From Thalassotalea piscium (GTDB lineage Bacteria > Pseudomonadota > Gammaproteobacteria > Enterobacterales > Alteromonadaceae), in assembly GCF_030295935.1 (NCBI RefSeq), contig NZ_AP027362.1, positions 1,798,001 through 1,862,000 of the forward strand: a stretch of 64,000 nucleotides of DNA. Reading direction: 5' to 3'. Below are positions 45,598 to 56,105 of the stretch, one piece after another. A model generated the notes under the pieces. The model was not told the DNA's origin. It ran no database searches and was given only the letters and a program-made list of their open reading frames with translations. Every line of letters starts with the position of its first letter. The first letter of the stretch is position 1. The position numbers were made by a program, and so were the translations under genes.

Positions 45598-46287
45598 ATG
45601 TATCAAATTAATGAATTTAAACAACGTGAATCTCTTGATCAAGCACTTGCTAGTAAAGTAGCAGATATCTTAGTTGAAGCAGTAAAATCTAAAGGTAAAG
45701 CAAGTATCGCTGTATCAGGAGGTTCAACCCCTAAAGGTTTTTTTAAGGCGTTATCACAAATAGATTTACCATGGGCCAATATTACCATTACCCTAGCAGA
45801 TGAACGTTGGGTAGCGTTTGATAGTGCCGACAGTAACACACGGTTAGTACATGAAAATTTACTGCAAAATAAAGCCGTTGCGGCAAACTTTTTTCATTTA
45901 AAGCAAGACAATATATTATCTGAAGAAACATTAGCTGATTTAAATGTTGCAGCAGCGTCAATGTTATTACCGCTTGATGTCCTTATATTAGGTATGGGAG
46001 AGGACGGCCACACAGCGTCATTGTTTCCCTGCAGCGACCAAATTGATGAATGTTTTTCTACATCAGCTCCTTTATTAAGGGTTTTACCTAAAACCGCACC
46101 TAACGAACGTATTAGTTTTAGCTTTTTGTCTTTAAAAGAAAGTAAAAACATTTTCCTCCATATCAGCGGAACTGGTAAGAAAGTAGTATTAAATAAAGCG
46201 TTAGCGGATACCAACATTAAAGAAATGCCAATTAGGGCATTTATACAAGACCCTGAAATTAATACACAAGTTTTTTGGGCGGAGTAA
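45598..46287 (+). CDS. pgl: 6-phosphogluconolactonase (DevB/SOL type)
   Basis: A 229-residue lactonase of the DevB family: AVSGGSTPKGFFKAL near residue 39, TLADERWV near residue 66 and LGMGEDGHTASLFP near residue 131. It hydrolyses 6-phosphogluconolactone to 6-phosphogluconate, the branch point to Edd or Gnd. Second gene of the operon; edd begins 3 bp downstream. Confidence 0.95.
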   Translation: MYQINEFKQRESLDQALASKVADILVEAVKSKGKASIAVSGGSTPKGFFKALSQIDLPWANITITLADERWVAFDSADSNTRLVHENLLQNKAVAANFFHLKQDNILSEETLADLNVAAASMLLPLDVLILGMGEDGHTASLFPCSDQIDECFSTSAPLLRVLPKTAPNERISFSFLSLKESKNIFLHISGTGKKVVLNKALADTNIKEMPIRAFIQDPEINTQVFWAE

Positions 46288-46290
46288 GTA

Positions 46291-48105
46291 ATGAATAAAA
46301 AGATTTTAGCGATTACAAATAATATTATAGAACGTAGTAAAGCGACTCGTGCTGCATATTTAAAAAAAATAGAGGCACAAAAGTCACAAACAGTGCATAG
46401 AGCCAACTTATCATGTGGTAATTTAGCCCATGGTTTTGCAGCATGCGGCAAAGAAGACAAGCAAATACTGAGAGGGCTTAATCACTCAGATATTGCGATT
46501 GTTTCTGCCTATAACGACATGTTGTCGGCACATCAACCGTATGAGGCTTACCCTAAAATCATTAAACAGGCTATCCGTGATACAGGCGGTGTAGCGCAAT
46601 TTGCAGGTGGTGTTCCAGCTATGTGTGATGGCGTAACCCAAGGCCAACCGGGAATGGATTTAAGCCTGATGAGCAGAGATGTTATTGCGATGTCTACTGC
46701 AATTGCTCTGTCACATAACATGTTTGATGGCGCGGTTATATTAGGTATTTGCGATAAAATTGTACCGGGCCTATTAATCGCTACTATGACGTTTGGACAT
46801 TTACCTACTGTATTTATTCCTGCTGGACCAATGCCTTCAGGTATTCCAAATAAAGAAAAAGCACGAGTACGCCAACAGTTTGCTAAAGGTGAGATTGGTG
46901 TTGAAGAGTTGCTTGAGGCTGAGTCTGCATCTTACCATAGTCCTGGTACTTGTACTTTCTTCGGCACGGCTAACTCAAACCAGTTAGTAGTAGAGGTTAT
47001 GGGGTTGCATCTACCAGGAGCTTCTTTTGTATCACCTAATACACAGTTAAGAGAAGAGTTAACCAAGGCTGCATCACGCCAGGTAACGCGTTTAACGCAA
47101 CAGTCAGGTAATTACATGCCTGCAGGAAAAATGATAGATGAACGTTCGATCGTAAATGCCATTGTTGCTTTGCTAGCCACAGGCGGCTCGACAAACTTAA
47201 CAATGCACATTATTGCTTTTGCTAAAGCCGCAGGTATTATCGTTAACTTTCAAGACTTTAATGACTTATCTGATGCTGTTCCGCTTATTACAAGAATTTA
47301 TCCTAACGGGTCAGCAGATGTTAATCACTTTCAACAAGCAGGTGGTATGGCATTACTATTCAAAGAGTTGCTTGGAGCCGGCCTACTTCATGAAGATGTT
47401 GAGACTATATGTGGACGAGGGCTTACTCAATATACTAAAACACCTGAAATTAAAGATGGTGAATTAGTTTGGTTAGATACCTTCGATCAATCTGGTGATC
47501 CTGCTGTTATTGCGACTACAGAAAAACCTTTTAAAGCAGATGGTGGTCTAAAAGTACTTAAAGGTAACTTAGGGGTTTCAGTGATGAAAACCTCATCTTT
47601 ACGCGATGGTAGCTTAATTATAAAAGCTCCGGTAGTTGTTTTTGAAGATCAGCATGAATTAGATATTGCTTTTAATGCTGGTGAACTTAATAGGGATTTT
47701 ATCGCCGTAGTAAGGTTTCAAGGTCCTAAGGCTCGTGGTATGCCTGAGTTACATAAATTAACCCCACCACTTGGCGTACTACAAGACAAAGGTTTTAAAG
47801 TTGCTTTAGTAACCGATGGTCGTATGTCAGGTGCATCAGGAAAAGTTCCTGCAGCGATACACCTATGCCCAGAGGCATTAGATGGCGGTTTGATCGCAAA
47901 AGTACGTAATGGAGACATGATAACGTTAAATGGCGAAACAGGAGAGCTAATACTTGATGTGGATGAAACAGTACTTGAAGAAAGAGTGTCATCTAAATTT
48001 CAAGTTAATGGCCATCATGAAGGGATGGGCCGGGAGCTATTTGGTTTTATGCGAAGAAGCTTAAGCTCAGCTGAAACTGGAGCCTGTTCTTTATTTGATC
48101 ACTAA
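46291..48105 (+). CDS. edd: phosphogluconate dehydratase
   Basis: A 604-residue IlvD/Edd-family Fe-S dehydratase: AMCDGVTQGQPGMDLSLMSR near residue 109, GICDKIVPG with a cluster cysteine, TCTFFGTANSNQ and GGSTNLTMH. It converts 6-phosphogluconate to KDPG, the HexR effector. The GGAG 6 nt before the ATG overlaps the pgl end. The C-terminal DGRMSGASGKVPAAIH is intact. eda follows after 160 bp with its own ribosome-binding site. Confidence 0.96.
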   Translation: MNKKILAITNNIIERSKATRAAYLKKIEAQKSQTVHRANLSCGNLAHGFAACGKEDKQILRGLNHSDIAIVSAYNDMLSAHQPYEAYPKIIKQAIRDTGGVAQFAGGVPAMCDGVTQGQPGMDLSLMSRDVIAMSTAIALSHNMFDGAVILGICDKIVPGLLIATMTFGHLPTVFIPAGPMPSGIPNKEKARVRQQFAKGEIGVEELLEAESASYHSPGTCTFFGTANSNQLVVEVMGLHLPGASFVSPNTQLREELTKAASRQVTRLTQQSGNYMPAGKMIDERSIVNAIVALLATGGSTNLTMHIIAFAKAAGIIVNFQDFNDLSDAVPLITRIYPNGSADVNHFQQAGGMALLFKELLGAGLLHEDVETICGRGLTQYTKTPEIKDGELVWLDTFDQSGDPAVIATTEKPFKADGGLKVLKGNLGVSVMKTSSLRDGSLIIKAPVVVFEDQHELDIAFNAGELNRDFIAVVRFQGPKARGMPELHKLTPPLGVLQDKGFKVALVTDGRMSGASGKVPAAIHLCPEALDGGLIAKVRNGDMITLNGETGELILDVDETVLEERVSSKFQVNGHHEGMGRELFGFMRRSLSSAETGACSLFDH

Positions 48106-48265
48106 TTTAAATGATGAGCAGATAATAAATAAATCGTGAAGTGAAAATCGATGTAAATAGAAGGGCTTTAAGTCTAATTAATTATCTCAGCCATTGTGAT
48201 TATTGAGCCACTTCTATATGTGTTAAATATTTCGATTTTCATCGCCAATATAATAAAGAGGAATT

Positions 48266-48913
48266 ATGACTGTAGTTAGAAATTGGAAGGTTTCCCCAAA
48301 AGACCTGTTTGAAATGGGGCCGGTTATCCCTGTACTTGTAATTGAGAATGTTGAAGACGCACTACCTATTGCTAAAGCTTTGTTATCTGCAGGGATCAAA
48401 GTCTTGGAAGTCACTTTACGAACTCCTTCAGCTTTTGCTGTAATCAAAAAGATAGCACAGGAACTTCCTGACGCTATTGTTGGTGCAGGCACTGTAACTA
48501 ATAAGGAATTGTTACAACGTTCAATTGATGCTGGTGCAAAGTTTGCTATTAGTCCTGGCTTAACAAAAGATTTGTTACAAGCAGCGAACGAAGGCGAAAT
48601 ACCATTAATACCAGGTGTTTCATCAATTTCTGAATTAATGGATGGTATCGATTTAGGTTATGATCATTTTAAGTTCTTCCCAGCTGAGGCTTCTGGTGGC
48701 GTAAAAGCAATTCAATCTATAGGTGGTCCATTTCCGCATATTAAATTTTGCCCAACCGGCGGTATTAATATTGGCAATATACGTGATTATTTAGCATTGA
48801 ATAATGTAATATGTTGTGGTGGCTCTTGGTTAGTTTCAGACGAAATTATTGCTAATAAAGATTGGAAGGCAATAAGCGCACTTTCAAAACAAGTGTTATC
48901 GCATGTTAACTAA
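48266..48913 (+). CDS. eda: KDPG/KHG aldolase
   Basis: A 215-residue aldolase: catalytic region VTLRTPSAFAVI, VGAGTVTN, FAISPGLT and the Schiff-base lysine in FKFFPAEASGGVKA. It splits KDPG to pyruvate and glyceraldehyde-3-phosphate. AGAGGA precedes the ATG. It completes the Entner-Doudoroff pathway with zwf, pgl and edd; the 160-bp gap after edd has no visible terminator, so read-through is likely. Confidence 0.96.
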   Translation: MTVVRNWKVSPKDLFEMGPVIPVLVIENVEDALPIAKALLSAGIKVLEVTLRTPSAFAVIKKIAQELPDAIVGAGTVTNKELLQRSIDAGAKFAISPGLTKDLLQAANEGEIPLIPGVSSISELMDGIDLGYDHFKFFPAEASGGVKAIQSIGGPFPHIKFCPTGGINIGNIRDYLALNNVICCGGSWLVSDEIIANKDWKAISALSKQVLSHVN

Positions 48914-48989
48914 CTAAACAAATAGATAATATCTATCAAGCCAAGTAAGCTGTTAGGTATTACATGGCTTGATTCAACAGTGAAAAAAT

Positions 48990-49013
48990 CGGCAACTTGT
49001 GTTGCCGTTTTCC
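48990..49013 (+). terminator. terminator after eda
   Basis: A 7-bp stem (CGGCAAC / GTTGCCG) with a 4-nt loop, followed by TTTTCC. It ends the zwf-pgl-edd-eda unit. Confidence 0.7.
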
Positions 49014-49056
49014 TTTACTAGTAGCAATGCTTATCCATAAGAGAATGCTGTCAGTA

Positions 49057-49134
49057 AGTTATAAAAATAAATGCCTTGTATTTGACTGTTTTCACTGCGT
49101 ATTAAATAGATCACTTATTTAATGAAACTGGTAT
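49057..49134 (+). repeat. truncated family A element (right part)
   Basis: The right 78 bp of family A (from AGTTATAAAAATAAATGCC to GAAACTGGTAT) remain; the left part is missing. It abuts family C copy 2 directly. Confidence 0.8.
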
Positions 49135-49135
49135 T

Positions 49136-49252
49136 AACCTGAACTCGGGATAATGGATGTACATTTAATGTCCGGCTATAAGAAGCAAATTGAACGCAGA
49201 TACGCATAATAATTGTAGCCTTGCTGTACTTAGCTTATCCCGAATTCAGGTT
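49136..49252 (+). repeat. family C miniature element, copy 2 (117 bp)
   Basis: Ends AACCTGAACTCGGGATAA and TTATCCCGAATTCAGGTT are near-perfect inverted repeats. It is about half the length of copy 1. It lies 25 bp after the gapA stop codon, between gapA and eda. Confidence 0.88.
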
Positions 49253-49277
49253 AGTTGGGTATTGAAAGCGTTGCTTG

Positions 49278-50311
<1,034 letters not shown>

Positions 50312-50487
50312 CCATTTAATAAAAATATCAAGTAAAAATAAGGTTTATGCTTTGTTTAAGCAGTTTTTTTTGATTGGATGTAGTATTGTTACGTATTGTT
50401 GTTGTTTAAAGTAATGGCACAATGCCCGTTGGTATAAAATAGCTCAAATCCGTGTTAAAATAATGAAAATTTAAAATAAAATTTTGG

Positions 50488-52026
50488 ATGTTTTTTATGG
50501 TTCAAAACACTGAGTGCGATATTGGGTTTGTTGGCTTGGGTGTCATGGGGAAAAACCTCGTACTAAACCTAGCCGATAACGGATATACTGTTGCAGCTTT
50601 TGACCTTGATAATGAAAAAATAAAAACAACAATAATCCAAGAGAAATATGAAAGTAAGCAAGATAAAGTACGTGTTGTTGGTTGTGCTTCTTACGCTGAG
50701 TTATTGACTAGTCTTAAATCACCCCATTTAATCGTATTATCTGTTCCTGCCGGATATCCTGTGGATCAAGTTTGTGAGTGTCTTATTAATGGAGGTATCG
50801 AACCTTGCGATATTGTCATAGATACAGGTAATAGCCTATGGACAGATACCGTTGAACGTGAAAAAAAATATAAAGATAATTTTATTTTGTTTTCATCAGC
50901 TGTTTCTGGTGGCGAAGTAGGGGCGAGATTTGGTCCTTCGTTAATGCCTAGTGGTTCTGAATATGCTTGGACAAGGATCAAACCAATTTGGGAAGCTATT
51001 TCAGCCAAAGTTGACCCAGAAACTGGTAAACCTATTAATCGTAATCATCCTGGTGAAATTGTCAACTATGGAGAACCATGTACTACTTACATTGGCCCTG
51101 CAGGTGCAGGGCATTTTGTAAAAATGGTGCATAACGGTATTGAATATGCTGATATGCAAATAATTTGTGAAGCTTACCAAGCATTACGCGATGGATTACA
51201 ATTATCTGCTGACGAAATAGCAAATATATTTGAACAATGGAATAAAGGCCCATTAGAAAGCTACCTTATGGAAATATCAGTCGATGTATTACGTCATAAA
51301 TTAACAGTTAATGGTAAGCTAACTTCTGTTGTTGATTTAATTATTGATAAGGCAGGCCAAAAAGGCACGGGATTATGGACAGCAATTAGTAGTTTAGAGC
51401 TCGGTACCCCTGCACCTACCATCGCGCAAGCAGTTTATGCACGCTCAATGTCAGCGATGAAAAGTGTACGAGTAAAAGCTTCTTCATTATTAACAGGCCC
51501 TGACGTTAATGAGTTAACAGAACAAGAAAAAGCTGTTTTTATAGAAAACCTCCATGACGCTGTTTATTGTTCAAAAATATGTGCTTATGCACAAGGGTTC
51601 CAATTAATGAAAGATGCTCAGAAAGAGCAAGGCTGGCAACTTAATTTTTCGAGTATAGCTAAAATATGGCGAGCAGGTTGTATCATACGTGCTGTCTTTT
51701 TACAGTCAATCACACAGGCGTTTGAGCGAGAGCCTACATTAGAAAGCTTATTAGTTGATCCTTATTTTGTAGAACAACTGAATAAGCATCAGCTTAATTG
51801 GCGAAGCGCTATTGCTTCTATATCCTTACTTGGTATACCAGTAGGAGCTCTGTCATCATCGTTAGCATATTTTGATTCAATGCGTAGTAATGTTCTACCG
51901 GCTAATTTATTACAAGGACAACGTGATTACTTTGGTGCGCATACTTTTGAAAGGGTAGATCAGGTACAAGGTAAGAAATACCACATTGAATGGGCAACAG
52001 CTAAAAAAGAAATGAAGGAACTATAA
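50488..52026 (+). CDS. gnd: 6-phosphogluconate dehydrogenase, decarboxylating
   Basis: A protein of about 510 residues: NADP-binding GFVGLGVMGKNLVLNLAD, the SGGEVGARFGPSLMPSG substrate loop (Val where most enzymes have Glu), and catalytic Lys in FVKMVHNGIEYADMQ. It converts 6-phosphogluconate to ribulose-5-phosphate. ATG 50488 and ATG 50497 are both possible. It is longer than the 468-residue E. coli enzyme. msrB starts 3 bp after its stop. No HexR-type palindrome was seen upstream. Confidence 0.93.
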   Translation: MFFMVQNTECDIGFVGLGVMGKNLVLNLADNGYTVAAFDLDNEKIKTTIIQEKYESKQDKVRVVGCASYAELLTSLKSPHLIVLSVPAGYPVDQVCECLINGGIEPCDIVIDTGNSLWTDTVEREKKYKDNFILFSSAVSGGEVGARFGPSLMPSGSEYAWTRIKPIWEAISAKVDPETGKPINRNHPGEIVNYGEPCTTYIGPAGAGHFVKMVHNGIEYADMQIICEAYQALRDGLQLSADEIANIFEQWNKGPLESYLMEISVDVLRHKLTVNGKLTSVVDLIIDKAGQKGTGLWTAISSLELGTPAPTIAQAVYARSMSAMKSVRVKASSLLTGPDVNELTEQEKAVFIENLHDAVYCSKICAYAQGFQLMKDAQKEQGWQLNFSSIAKIWRAGCIIRAVFLQSITQAFEREPTLESLLVDPYFVEQLNKHQLNWRSAIASISLLGIPVGALSSSLAYFDSMRSNVLPANLLQGQRDYFGAHTFERVDQVQGKKYHIEWATAKKEMKEL

Positions 52027-52029
52027 CCT

Positions 52030-52404
52030 ATGACTAAAGATCCCTACAAAGATAAATTAAGTGACGACGCTTATCGTGTATGTCGTTTAGCTGCAACAGA
52101 GCAACCTTTCTCAGGAAAATACAACGATCACTGGTTAGATGGCGTATACCATTGTGTTTGTTGCGACCAACCATTATTTCAGTCTTCGAAAAAGTTTGAT
52201 GCCGGTTGTGGCTGGCCAAGCTTTTATCAGGCAATTGAAGGAAACGTTAACTATTTACCTGACCATTCACACAATATGGTGAGAACAGAAATAGAATGTT
52301 TACAGTGTAACTCACATTTAGGTCATGTATTCGATGACGGGCCTAAACCAACGGGTAAACGCTACTGTGTAAACTCATTGAGTTTAACCTTTGTTGCAAA
52401 ATAA
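52030..52404 (+). CDS. msrB: peptide-methionine (R)-S-oxide reductase MsrB
   Basis: A 124-residue MsrB: zinc ligands in CVCCDQ and CLQCNS, the GWPSFYQ segment, HSHNMVRTE and the catalytic cysteine in RYCVNSLSL. It repairs methionine-R-sulfoxide, using NADPH through thioredoxin, which fits its position directly after gnd (an NADPH source) as a probable two-gene operon. Confidence 0.95.
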   Translation: MTKDPYKDKLSDDAYRVCRLAATEQPFSGKYNDHWLDGVYHCVCCDQPLFQSSKKFDAGCGWPSFYQAIEGNVNYLPDHSHNMVRTEIECLQCNSHLGHVFDDGPKPTGKRYCVNSLSLTFVAK

Positions 52405-52573
52405 GTGCTTATCCCTAGAGCACTAGGAAGTTTTGCGTTCGAAGTATTATAAAGTAGCAAAATGTTTACAATTTAGCCAAAGCAATACGATGGAAGTGAG
52501 TAAAAACTTGTAAATTAATTCTTTGTAACCTGTAGAGAATTATTTCATGTTCTATTACAATAGCGCCGCATTT

Positions 52574-52592
52574 TGTTATTTTATCTATAACA
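52574..52592. promoter_or_regulatory. palindrome before the long GAPDH gene
   Basis: TGTTAT and ATAACA arms separated by 7 bp, 50 bp before the start codon. Possible operator; the binding protein is unknown. It does not match the HexR site. Confidence 0.4.
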
Positions 52593-52642
52593 GGATAAAA
52601 ATAGCTTACCGTTCATTTGACTGAAATAAAAAGGTTTACGTA

Positions 52643-54091
52643 ATGACGTCTCATCTCGAGGAAGAGTATCAAATTAGTTGGCAAGAGCGCCAAACATTTG
52701 CTGAAAATATGCAGCCGATTATTGGACAGCTTTTTAGAAATAAAGGCATTGAAATTTCGGTATATGGTCGTCCATTAATGACGGCTACTTCAATTGATAT
52801 TATCAAAGCACATAAATCAGTTGCATTGCATGAAGAAAGCAAGCTTCGTTTGCGAGAGAGTTTTCCTTTTGTTGAAGCATTAAGCAAAATGGATTTAGCC
52901 CCTGCACGTATTGATGTAGGTAAGCTTGCTTACCGCTATTTATTTCAAGGCGGAGCAAATGGACTTTCAATTGAACAATATTTAGAAAAAGAACTTGCTG
53001 ATATTGGAAAGTCTGCAACAGCACCTACCTCTAAAGATGTTGTTTTATATGGTTTTGGCCGTATTGGTAGATTACTTGCTCGTTTATTAATTGAGCGTGC
53101 GGGACCAAGTTCAAAGCTTAATTTACGTGCTATTGTTATTCGTCCAGGCAGTGAAGGGGACTTAGCAAAGCGTGCTAGTTTACTAAGACGAGATTCTGTA
53201 CATGGTGCATTCAACGGTAGCATTACTATTGATGAAGAGAATAGCGTAATAAAAGCTAATGGTGCCTTTATTCAGGTGATATACGCCAAATCACCTTCTG
53301 ATATTGATTACACAAAATATGGTATTAACAATGCCTTAGTCGTTGATAATACTGGTATTTGGAGCGATGAAGAAGGTTTAGGACAGCATTTACAATCAAA
53401 AGGTGTTGATAAAGTATTACTAACAGCACCTGCAAAAGGCGATATTAAAAATATTGTTTATGGCGTAAATGAAAATATGATTTTATCTGAAGATAAAATT
53501 ATATCTGCAGCTAGCTGTACTACAAATGCAATCACGCCGGTACTTAAAGCGATAAATGATGAGTTTGGTATACGTAATGGTCATGTTGAAACCGTTCATT
53601 CGTATACTAACGATCAAAATTTGATTGATAATTATCACAAAGCACCTCGCCGTGGTAGAAGCGCACCATTAAATATGGTGATCAGTACAACTGGTGCAGC
53701 AAAAGCTGTAGCTAAAGCACTTCCTGAGCTTAAAGGCTTGTTAACAGGTAACGCAATCCGAGTACCTACGCCTAATGTTTCAATGGCGATAATGAATTTA
53801 AACCTTAAAACAGCTACTGACAAGCAAGCGTTAAATGATTATTTACGCAATATTTCATTAAATTCAAACTTACAAAACCAAGTAGACTATACAGCCTCAA
53901 CTGAAATTGTTTCGACAGATTTAGTTGGCTCACGTTACGCAGGTGTTGTTGATTCACAAGCAACAATTGTAGATGGTGATCGTGCTGTACTTTATGTTTG
54001 GTATGATAATGAGTTTGGTTATAGCTGCCAAGTAGTGCGTGTAATGTTAGAAATGGCGGGAATTCAAGTGCCTACATTACCCGTTATTTAG
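52643..54091 (+). CDS. long-form glyceraldehyde-3-phosphate dehydrogenase with N-terminal extension
   Basis: A 482-residue protein. After about 130 extra N-terminal residues without recognised motif, a GAPDH core begins (VLYGFGRIGRLLARLLIE), with the catalytic cysteine in AASCTTNAITPVL near residue 292, the APRRGRSAPLNMVISTTGAA loop and the WYDNEFGYSCQV terminus. Long-form enzymes like this occur in marine gammaproteobacteria beside a normal gapA; a gluconeogenic or NADP-linked role is plausible but not shown. It has its own promoter region and terminator. Confidence 0.88.
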   Translation: MTSHLEEEYQISWQERQTFAENMQPIIGQLFRNKGIEISVYGRPLMTATSIDIIKAHKSVALHEESKLRLRESFPFVEALSKMDLAPARIDVGKLAYRYLFQGGANGLSIEQYLEKELADIGKSATAPTSKDVVLYGFGRIGRLLARLLIERAGPSSKLNLRAIVIRPGSEGDLAKRASLLRRDSVHGAFNGSITIDEENSVIKANGAFIQVIYAKSPSDIDYTKYGINNALVVDNTGIWSDEEGLGQHLQSKGVDKVLLTAPAKGDIKNIVYGVNENMILSEDKIISAASCTTNAITPVLKAINDEFGIRNGHVETVHSYTNDQNLIDNYHKAPRRGRSAPLNMVISTTGAAKAVAKALPELKGLLTGNAIRVPTPNVSMAIMNLNLKTATDKQALNDYLRNISLNSNLQNQVDYTASTEIVSTDLVGSRYAGVVDSQATIVDGDRAVLYVWYDNEFGYSCQVVRVMLEMAGIQVPTLPVI

Positions 54092-54111
54092 TTCTTTATT
54101 TTGTTTTTAAG

Positions 54112-54134
54112 AAGGCGCTTGTAGCGCCTTTTTT
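54112..54134 (+). terminator. terminator after the long GAPDH gene
   Basis: A 7-bp GC-rich stem (AAGGCGC / GCGCCTT) with a 5-nt loop and a T run, 20 bp after the stop codon. Confidence 0.88.
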
Positions 54135-54189
54135 ATTAGCGAAATTTTAAAAACTTCTAAAGCTTTACAGAATAATGCCGATAAACTAT

Positions 54190-54403
54190 TAATAGCAATC
54201 TCACTAACTATGTGATCATTTCTACTGGCTAAAACAGTTTACTATTGCGTTATTTATTTTATAATTATCGCTACGAGGATGTAGCTTGTGTGGGTAATGC
54301 AGGAGATAATTGCCCTGACAACTAGCTATGAAAATAAACGCCTTGCATTTGACTGTTTTCACTGAGTATAAAATAGATCACTTAATTAATGAAACTGGTA
54401 TAA
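54190..54403 (+). repeat. family A miniature element, copy 3
   Basis: Full-length family A in the same orientation as copy 1; the left end has a G in place of the first C (AATAGCAATCTCAC). It ends 39 bp before the small YjfB-like gene, so promoter signals of that gene may lie within it. Confidence 0.85.
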
Positions 54404-54442
54404 CATGTTCAAGAGTCAGCTGATCAATATAGGAGGCAAAAA

Positions 54443-54643
54443 ATGGCGTTAAGTATGAATACAACAACCCCAGTTAACACTGAAACAGCACACGGTATTA
54501 AAACGGCTAACTTAGTTAAGGATCAAACTGAAGTCGAAGGCCAAATGGCCTTAGATTTAATACAATCTGCAAATATTAATACCCAGTTAGCTGCTCCAGC
54601 ACCCGTGGGACATAAGGGCCATATTATCAACATAACGGCTTAA
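54443..54643 (+). CDS. YjfB-like small protein (66 aa)
   Basis: A 66-residue polar protein with AGGAGG 7 nt before the ATG. The sequence pattern (ALSMN at the N-terminus, a central VEGQMALDLIQSA helix, Pro/Ala-rich turn and a closing GHIINI strand) recalls small YjfB-type 'putative motility' proteins, whose ends typically read G-x-INI. Function is unknown. It is convergent with the tus operon. Confidence 0.6.
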   Translation: MALSMNTTTPVNTETAHGIKTANLVKDQTEVEGQMALDLIQSANINTQLAAPAPVGHKGHIINITA

Positions 54644-54653
54644 AATAGTAGTA

Positions 54654-54983
54654 CTAAATACATCGAGCAGGTTTGGGTAAACCTGCATATTTTGTGGCTT
54701 GTTTTGCTGGTCCTTCTGGAAATAAACGGTATAAATACCGACTACTTGCTTTTTCTTCCCCAAACTCTGCTTTCATCGCCTTGGTTAATGCCCTTATAGC
54801 AGGTGAGGTGTTAAAGGTGAGATAAAATTCACGTACAAATCGAATAACTTCCCAGTGCGCTTCGGTTAGCGTTATTTTATCCTGCTCTGCAAGTACTAAT
54901 CCCAACGCTTCATTCCACACAGTATGATCCAATAAATAGCCCTGTGCATCTGTTTCAAAAGTCTTGTCGTTGAATATAATCAT
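54654..54983 (-). CDS. tusE: sulfurtransferase TusE (DsrC family)
   Basis: A 109-residue DsrC-like protein whose C-terminal segment [19 protein letters not shown] carries the active cysteine, as in E. coli TusE. It passes persulfide sulfur from TusBCD to MnmA for 2-thiolation of tRNA wobble uridine. ATG 54983 overlaps the tusB stop (TAATG); the longer TTG start is unlikely. Last gene of tusDCBE. Confidence 0.95.
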   Translation of the reverse strand: MIIFNDKTFETDAQGYLLDHTVWNEALGLVLAEQDKITLTEAHWEVIRFVREFYLTFNTSPAIRALTKAMKAEFGEEKASSRYLYRLFPEGPAKQATKYAGLPKPARCI

Positions 54984-55273
54984 TATTGCCAAGTGATCAC
55001 GTTGTTGTGGTTAAATAATAAATCAAGTAAATCACTGTAGCTAATTAAGTTTAAATTAGTTGTTGGCAACGACCTCGCTCGCATGTGCGGCTCTATTGCA
55101 AAACATTGAGTGTATGGCACTTTGATTTGAATTTCTTTAATAAAGTCTTGGTTAACATTGTAACACCCGTCATCTAGCAGCACTATAACATCGTCAGGGG
55201 CTAAGTTAGTTAAAGCTAGTGTAATTGTGTTGTTTATGAGTACAGAGTCTCTAATTAAGTGTAGGGTAGTCAT
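54983..55273 (-). CDS. tusB: sulfurtransferase complex subunit TusB (DsrH-like)
   Basis: A 96-residue DsrH-family protein (TLHLIRDS at the N-terminus, [11 protein letters not shown]). Structural subunit of the TusBCD sulfur relay. The gene lies between tusC and tusE, overlapping tusE by one base. Confidence 0.9.
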   Translation of the reverse strand: MTTLHLIRDSVLINNTITLALTNLAPDDVIVLLDDGCYNVNQDFIKEIQIKVPYTQCFAIEPHMRARSLPTTNLNLISYSDLLDLLFNHNNVITWQ

Positions 55274-55281
55274 TAGCAGCC

Positions 55282-55650
55282 TTAAAAGGTTAGTAGTACA
55301 TCATGTTGATGGAGTAAACGAGAAAACTCATGAGTAGTTATCACATTTACGTTACCTATATGAAAGTCAGCTTTGATATTTCGATCCGCTAGACTTTGCT
55401 GACAAATGTATACTTTTTCTAGATCATAAAACTCAAATGCTGAGAATGTTTTTAGAAAATTTTTTACATTAATTATTTCGGGCTGCTGTCCACTTATTAA
55501 TTGGTATACACCATCGCCTTGAAAAAATAAACTCGTTTCTTGTTCGTAGCTACCATAAATTAACGCTACATCAAGTGCCTCTTTTGCTATCGTTTTAGCA
55601 AAAGGAGCTTTTGTATTTACAATAGCGACTGTTTTAGATTTTACGCTCAT
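55282..55650 (-). CDS. tusC: sulfurtransferase complex subunit TusC (DsrF-like)
   Basis: A 122-residue DsrF-family protein (KEALDVALIYGSYEQETSLFF, DGVYQL). Subunit of TusBCD. Its ATG overlaps the last base of the tusD stop, suggesting coupled translation. Confidence 0.9.
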   Translation of the reverse strand: MSVKSKTVAIVNTKAPFAKTIAKEALDVALIYGSYEQETSLFFQGDGVYQLISGQQPEIINVKNFLKTFSAFEFYDLEKVYICQQSLADRNIKADFHIGNVNVITTHEFSRLLHQHDVLLTF

Positions 55651-56021
55651 TATAACTGCACCAATCTATCGGCTTGACTCGTTAACATTACTAATTCACC
55701 AAGGCCCGAAAGGGTGAATTCATGATGTAATAATTGCGTTTCTTCTGCAGGGTTAATTAACCCGCGTTTTTCTGCAGCAGTTGCACATAAATGTAATGGT
55801 ATACTATGCTCTTGGTGAAGTGCTTTCCATAACGCTGTTAATTGTAATTCGTCGCTTGGCACAGATAAAAACTTACTGGCATTTAATACGCCATCTTGAT
55901 AAAAAAATACACCAGAAATAGTAATGTTATTGTTAATCGCCTGCTCAATTAGTTTATAAGCAGTATGAGTTATATTAGCTGTTGGTGAACTAGTAACTAT
56001 TAAAGCGAGTGATTTAGTCAA
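55650..56021 (-). CDS. tusD: sulfurtransferase complex subunit TusD (DsrE-like)
   Basis: A 123-residue DsrE-family protein with the persulfide-carrying cysteine in LHLCATAAEKRG near residue 79 and the FFYQDGVLNA segment. It accepts sulfur from TusA. First gene of tusDCBE, running towards low coordinates. Confidence 0.92.
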   Translation of the reverse strand: MTKSLALIVTSSPTANITHTAYKLIEQAINNNITISGVFFYQDGVLNASKFLSVPSDELQLTALWKALHQEHSIPLHLCATAAEKRGLINPAEETQLLHHEFTLSGLGELVMLTSQADRLVQL

Positions 56022-56052
56022 TCTAAAATACCTTTATAAATTTAAGATAATA

Positions 56053-56079
56053 AAAAAGCCTCGCTAAACGAGGCTTTTT
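56053..56079. terminator. bidirectional-looking terminator between yccA and tusD
   Basis: An 11-bp perfect stem (AAAAAGCCTCG / CGAGGCTTTTT) with a 5-nt loop. On the minus strand it follows yccA and precedes tusD, so tusDCBE should have its own promoter in the short gap, unless read-through occurs. Confidence 0.88.
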
Positions 56080-56105
56080 ATTATAAATCAATTTACTGTA
56101 AATGT

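Noticed and set aside
45894-46460. 188-codon open frame antisense across the pgl/edd junction
   Set aside because: It overlaps two well-supported genes in an intact operon and shows no recognisable motif.
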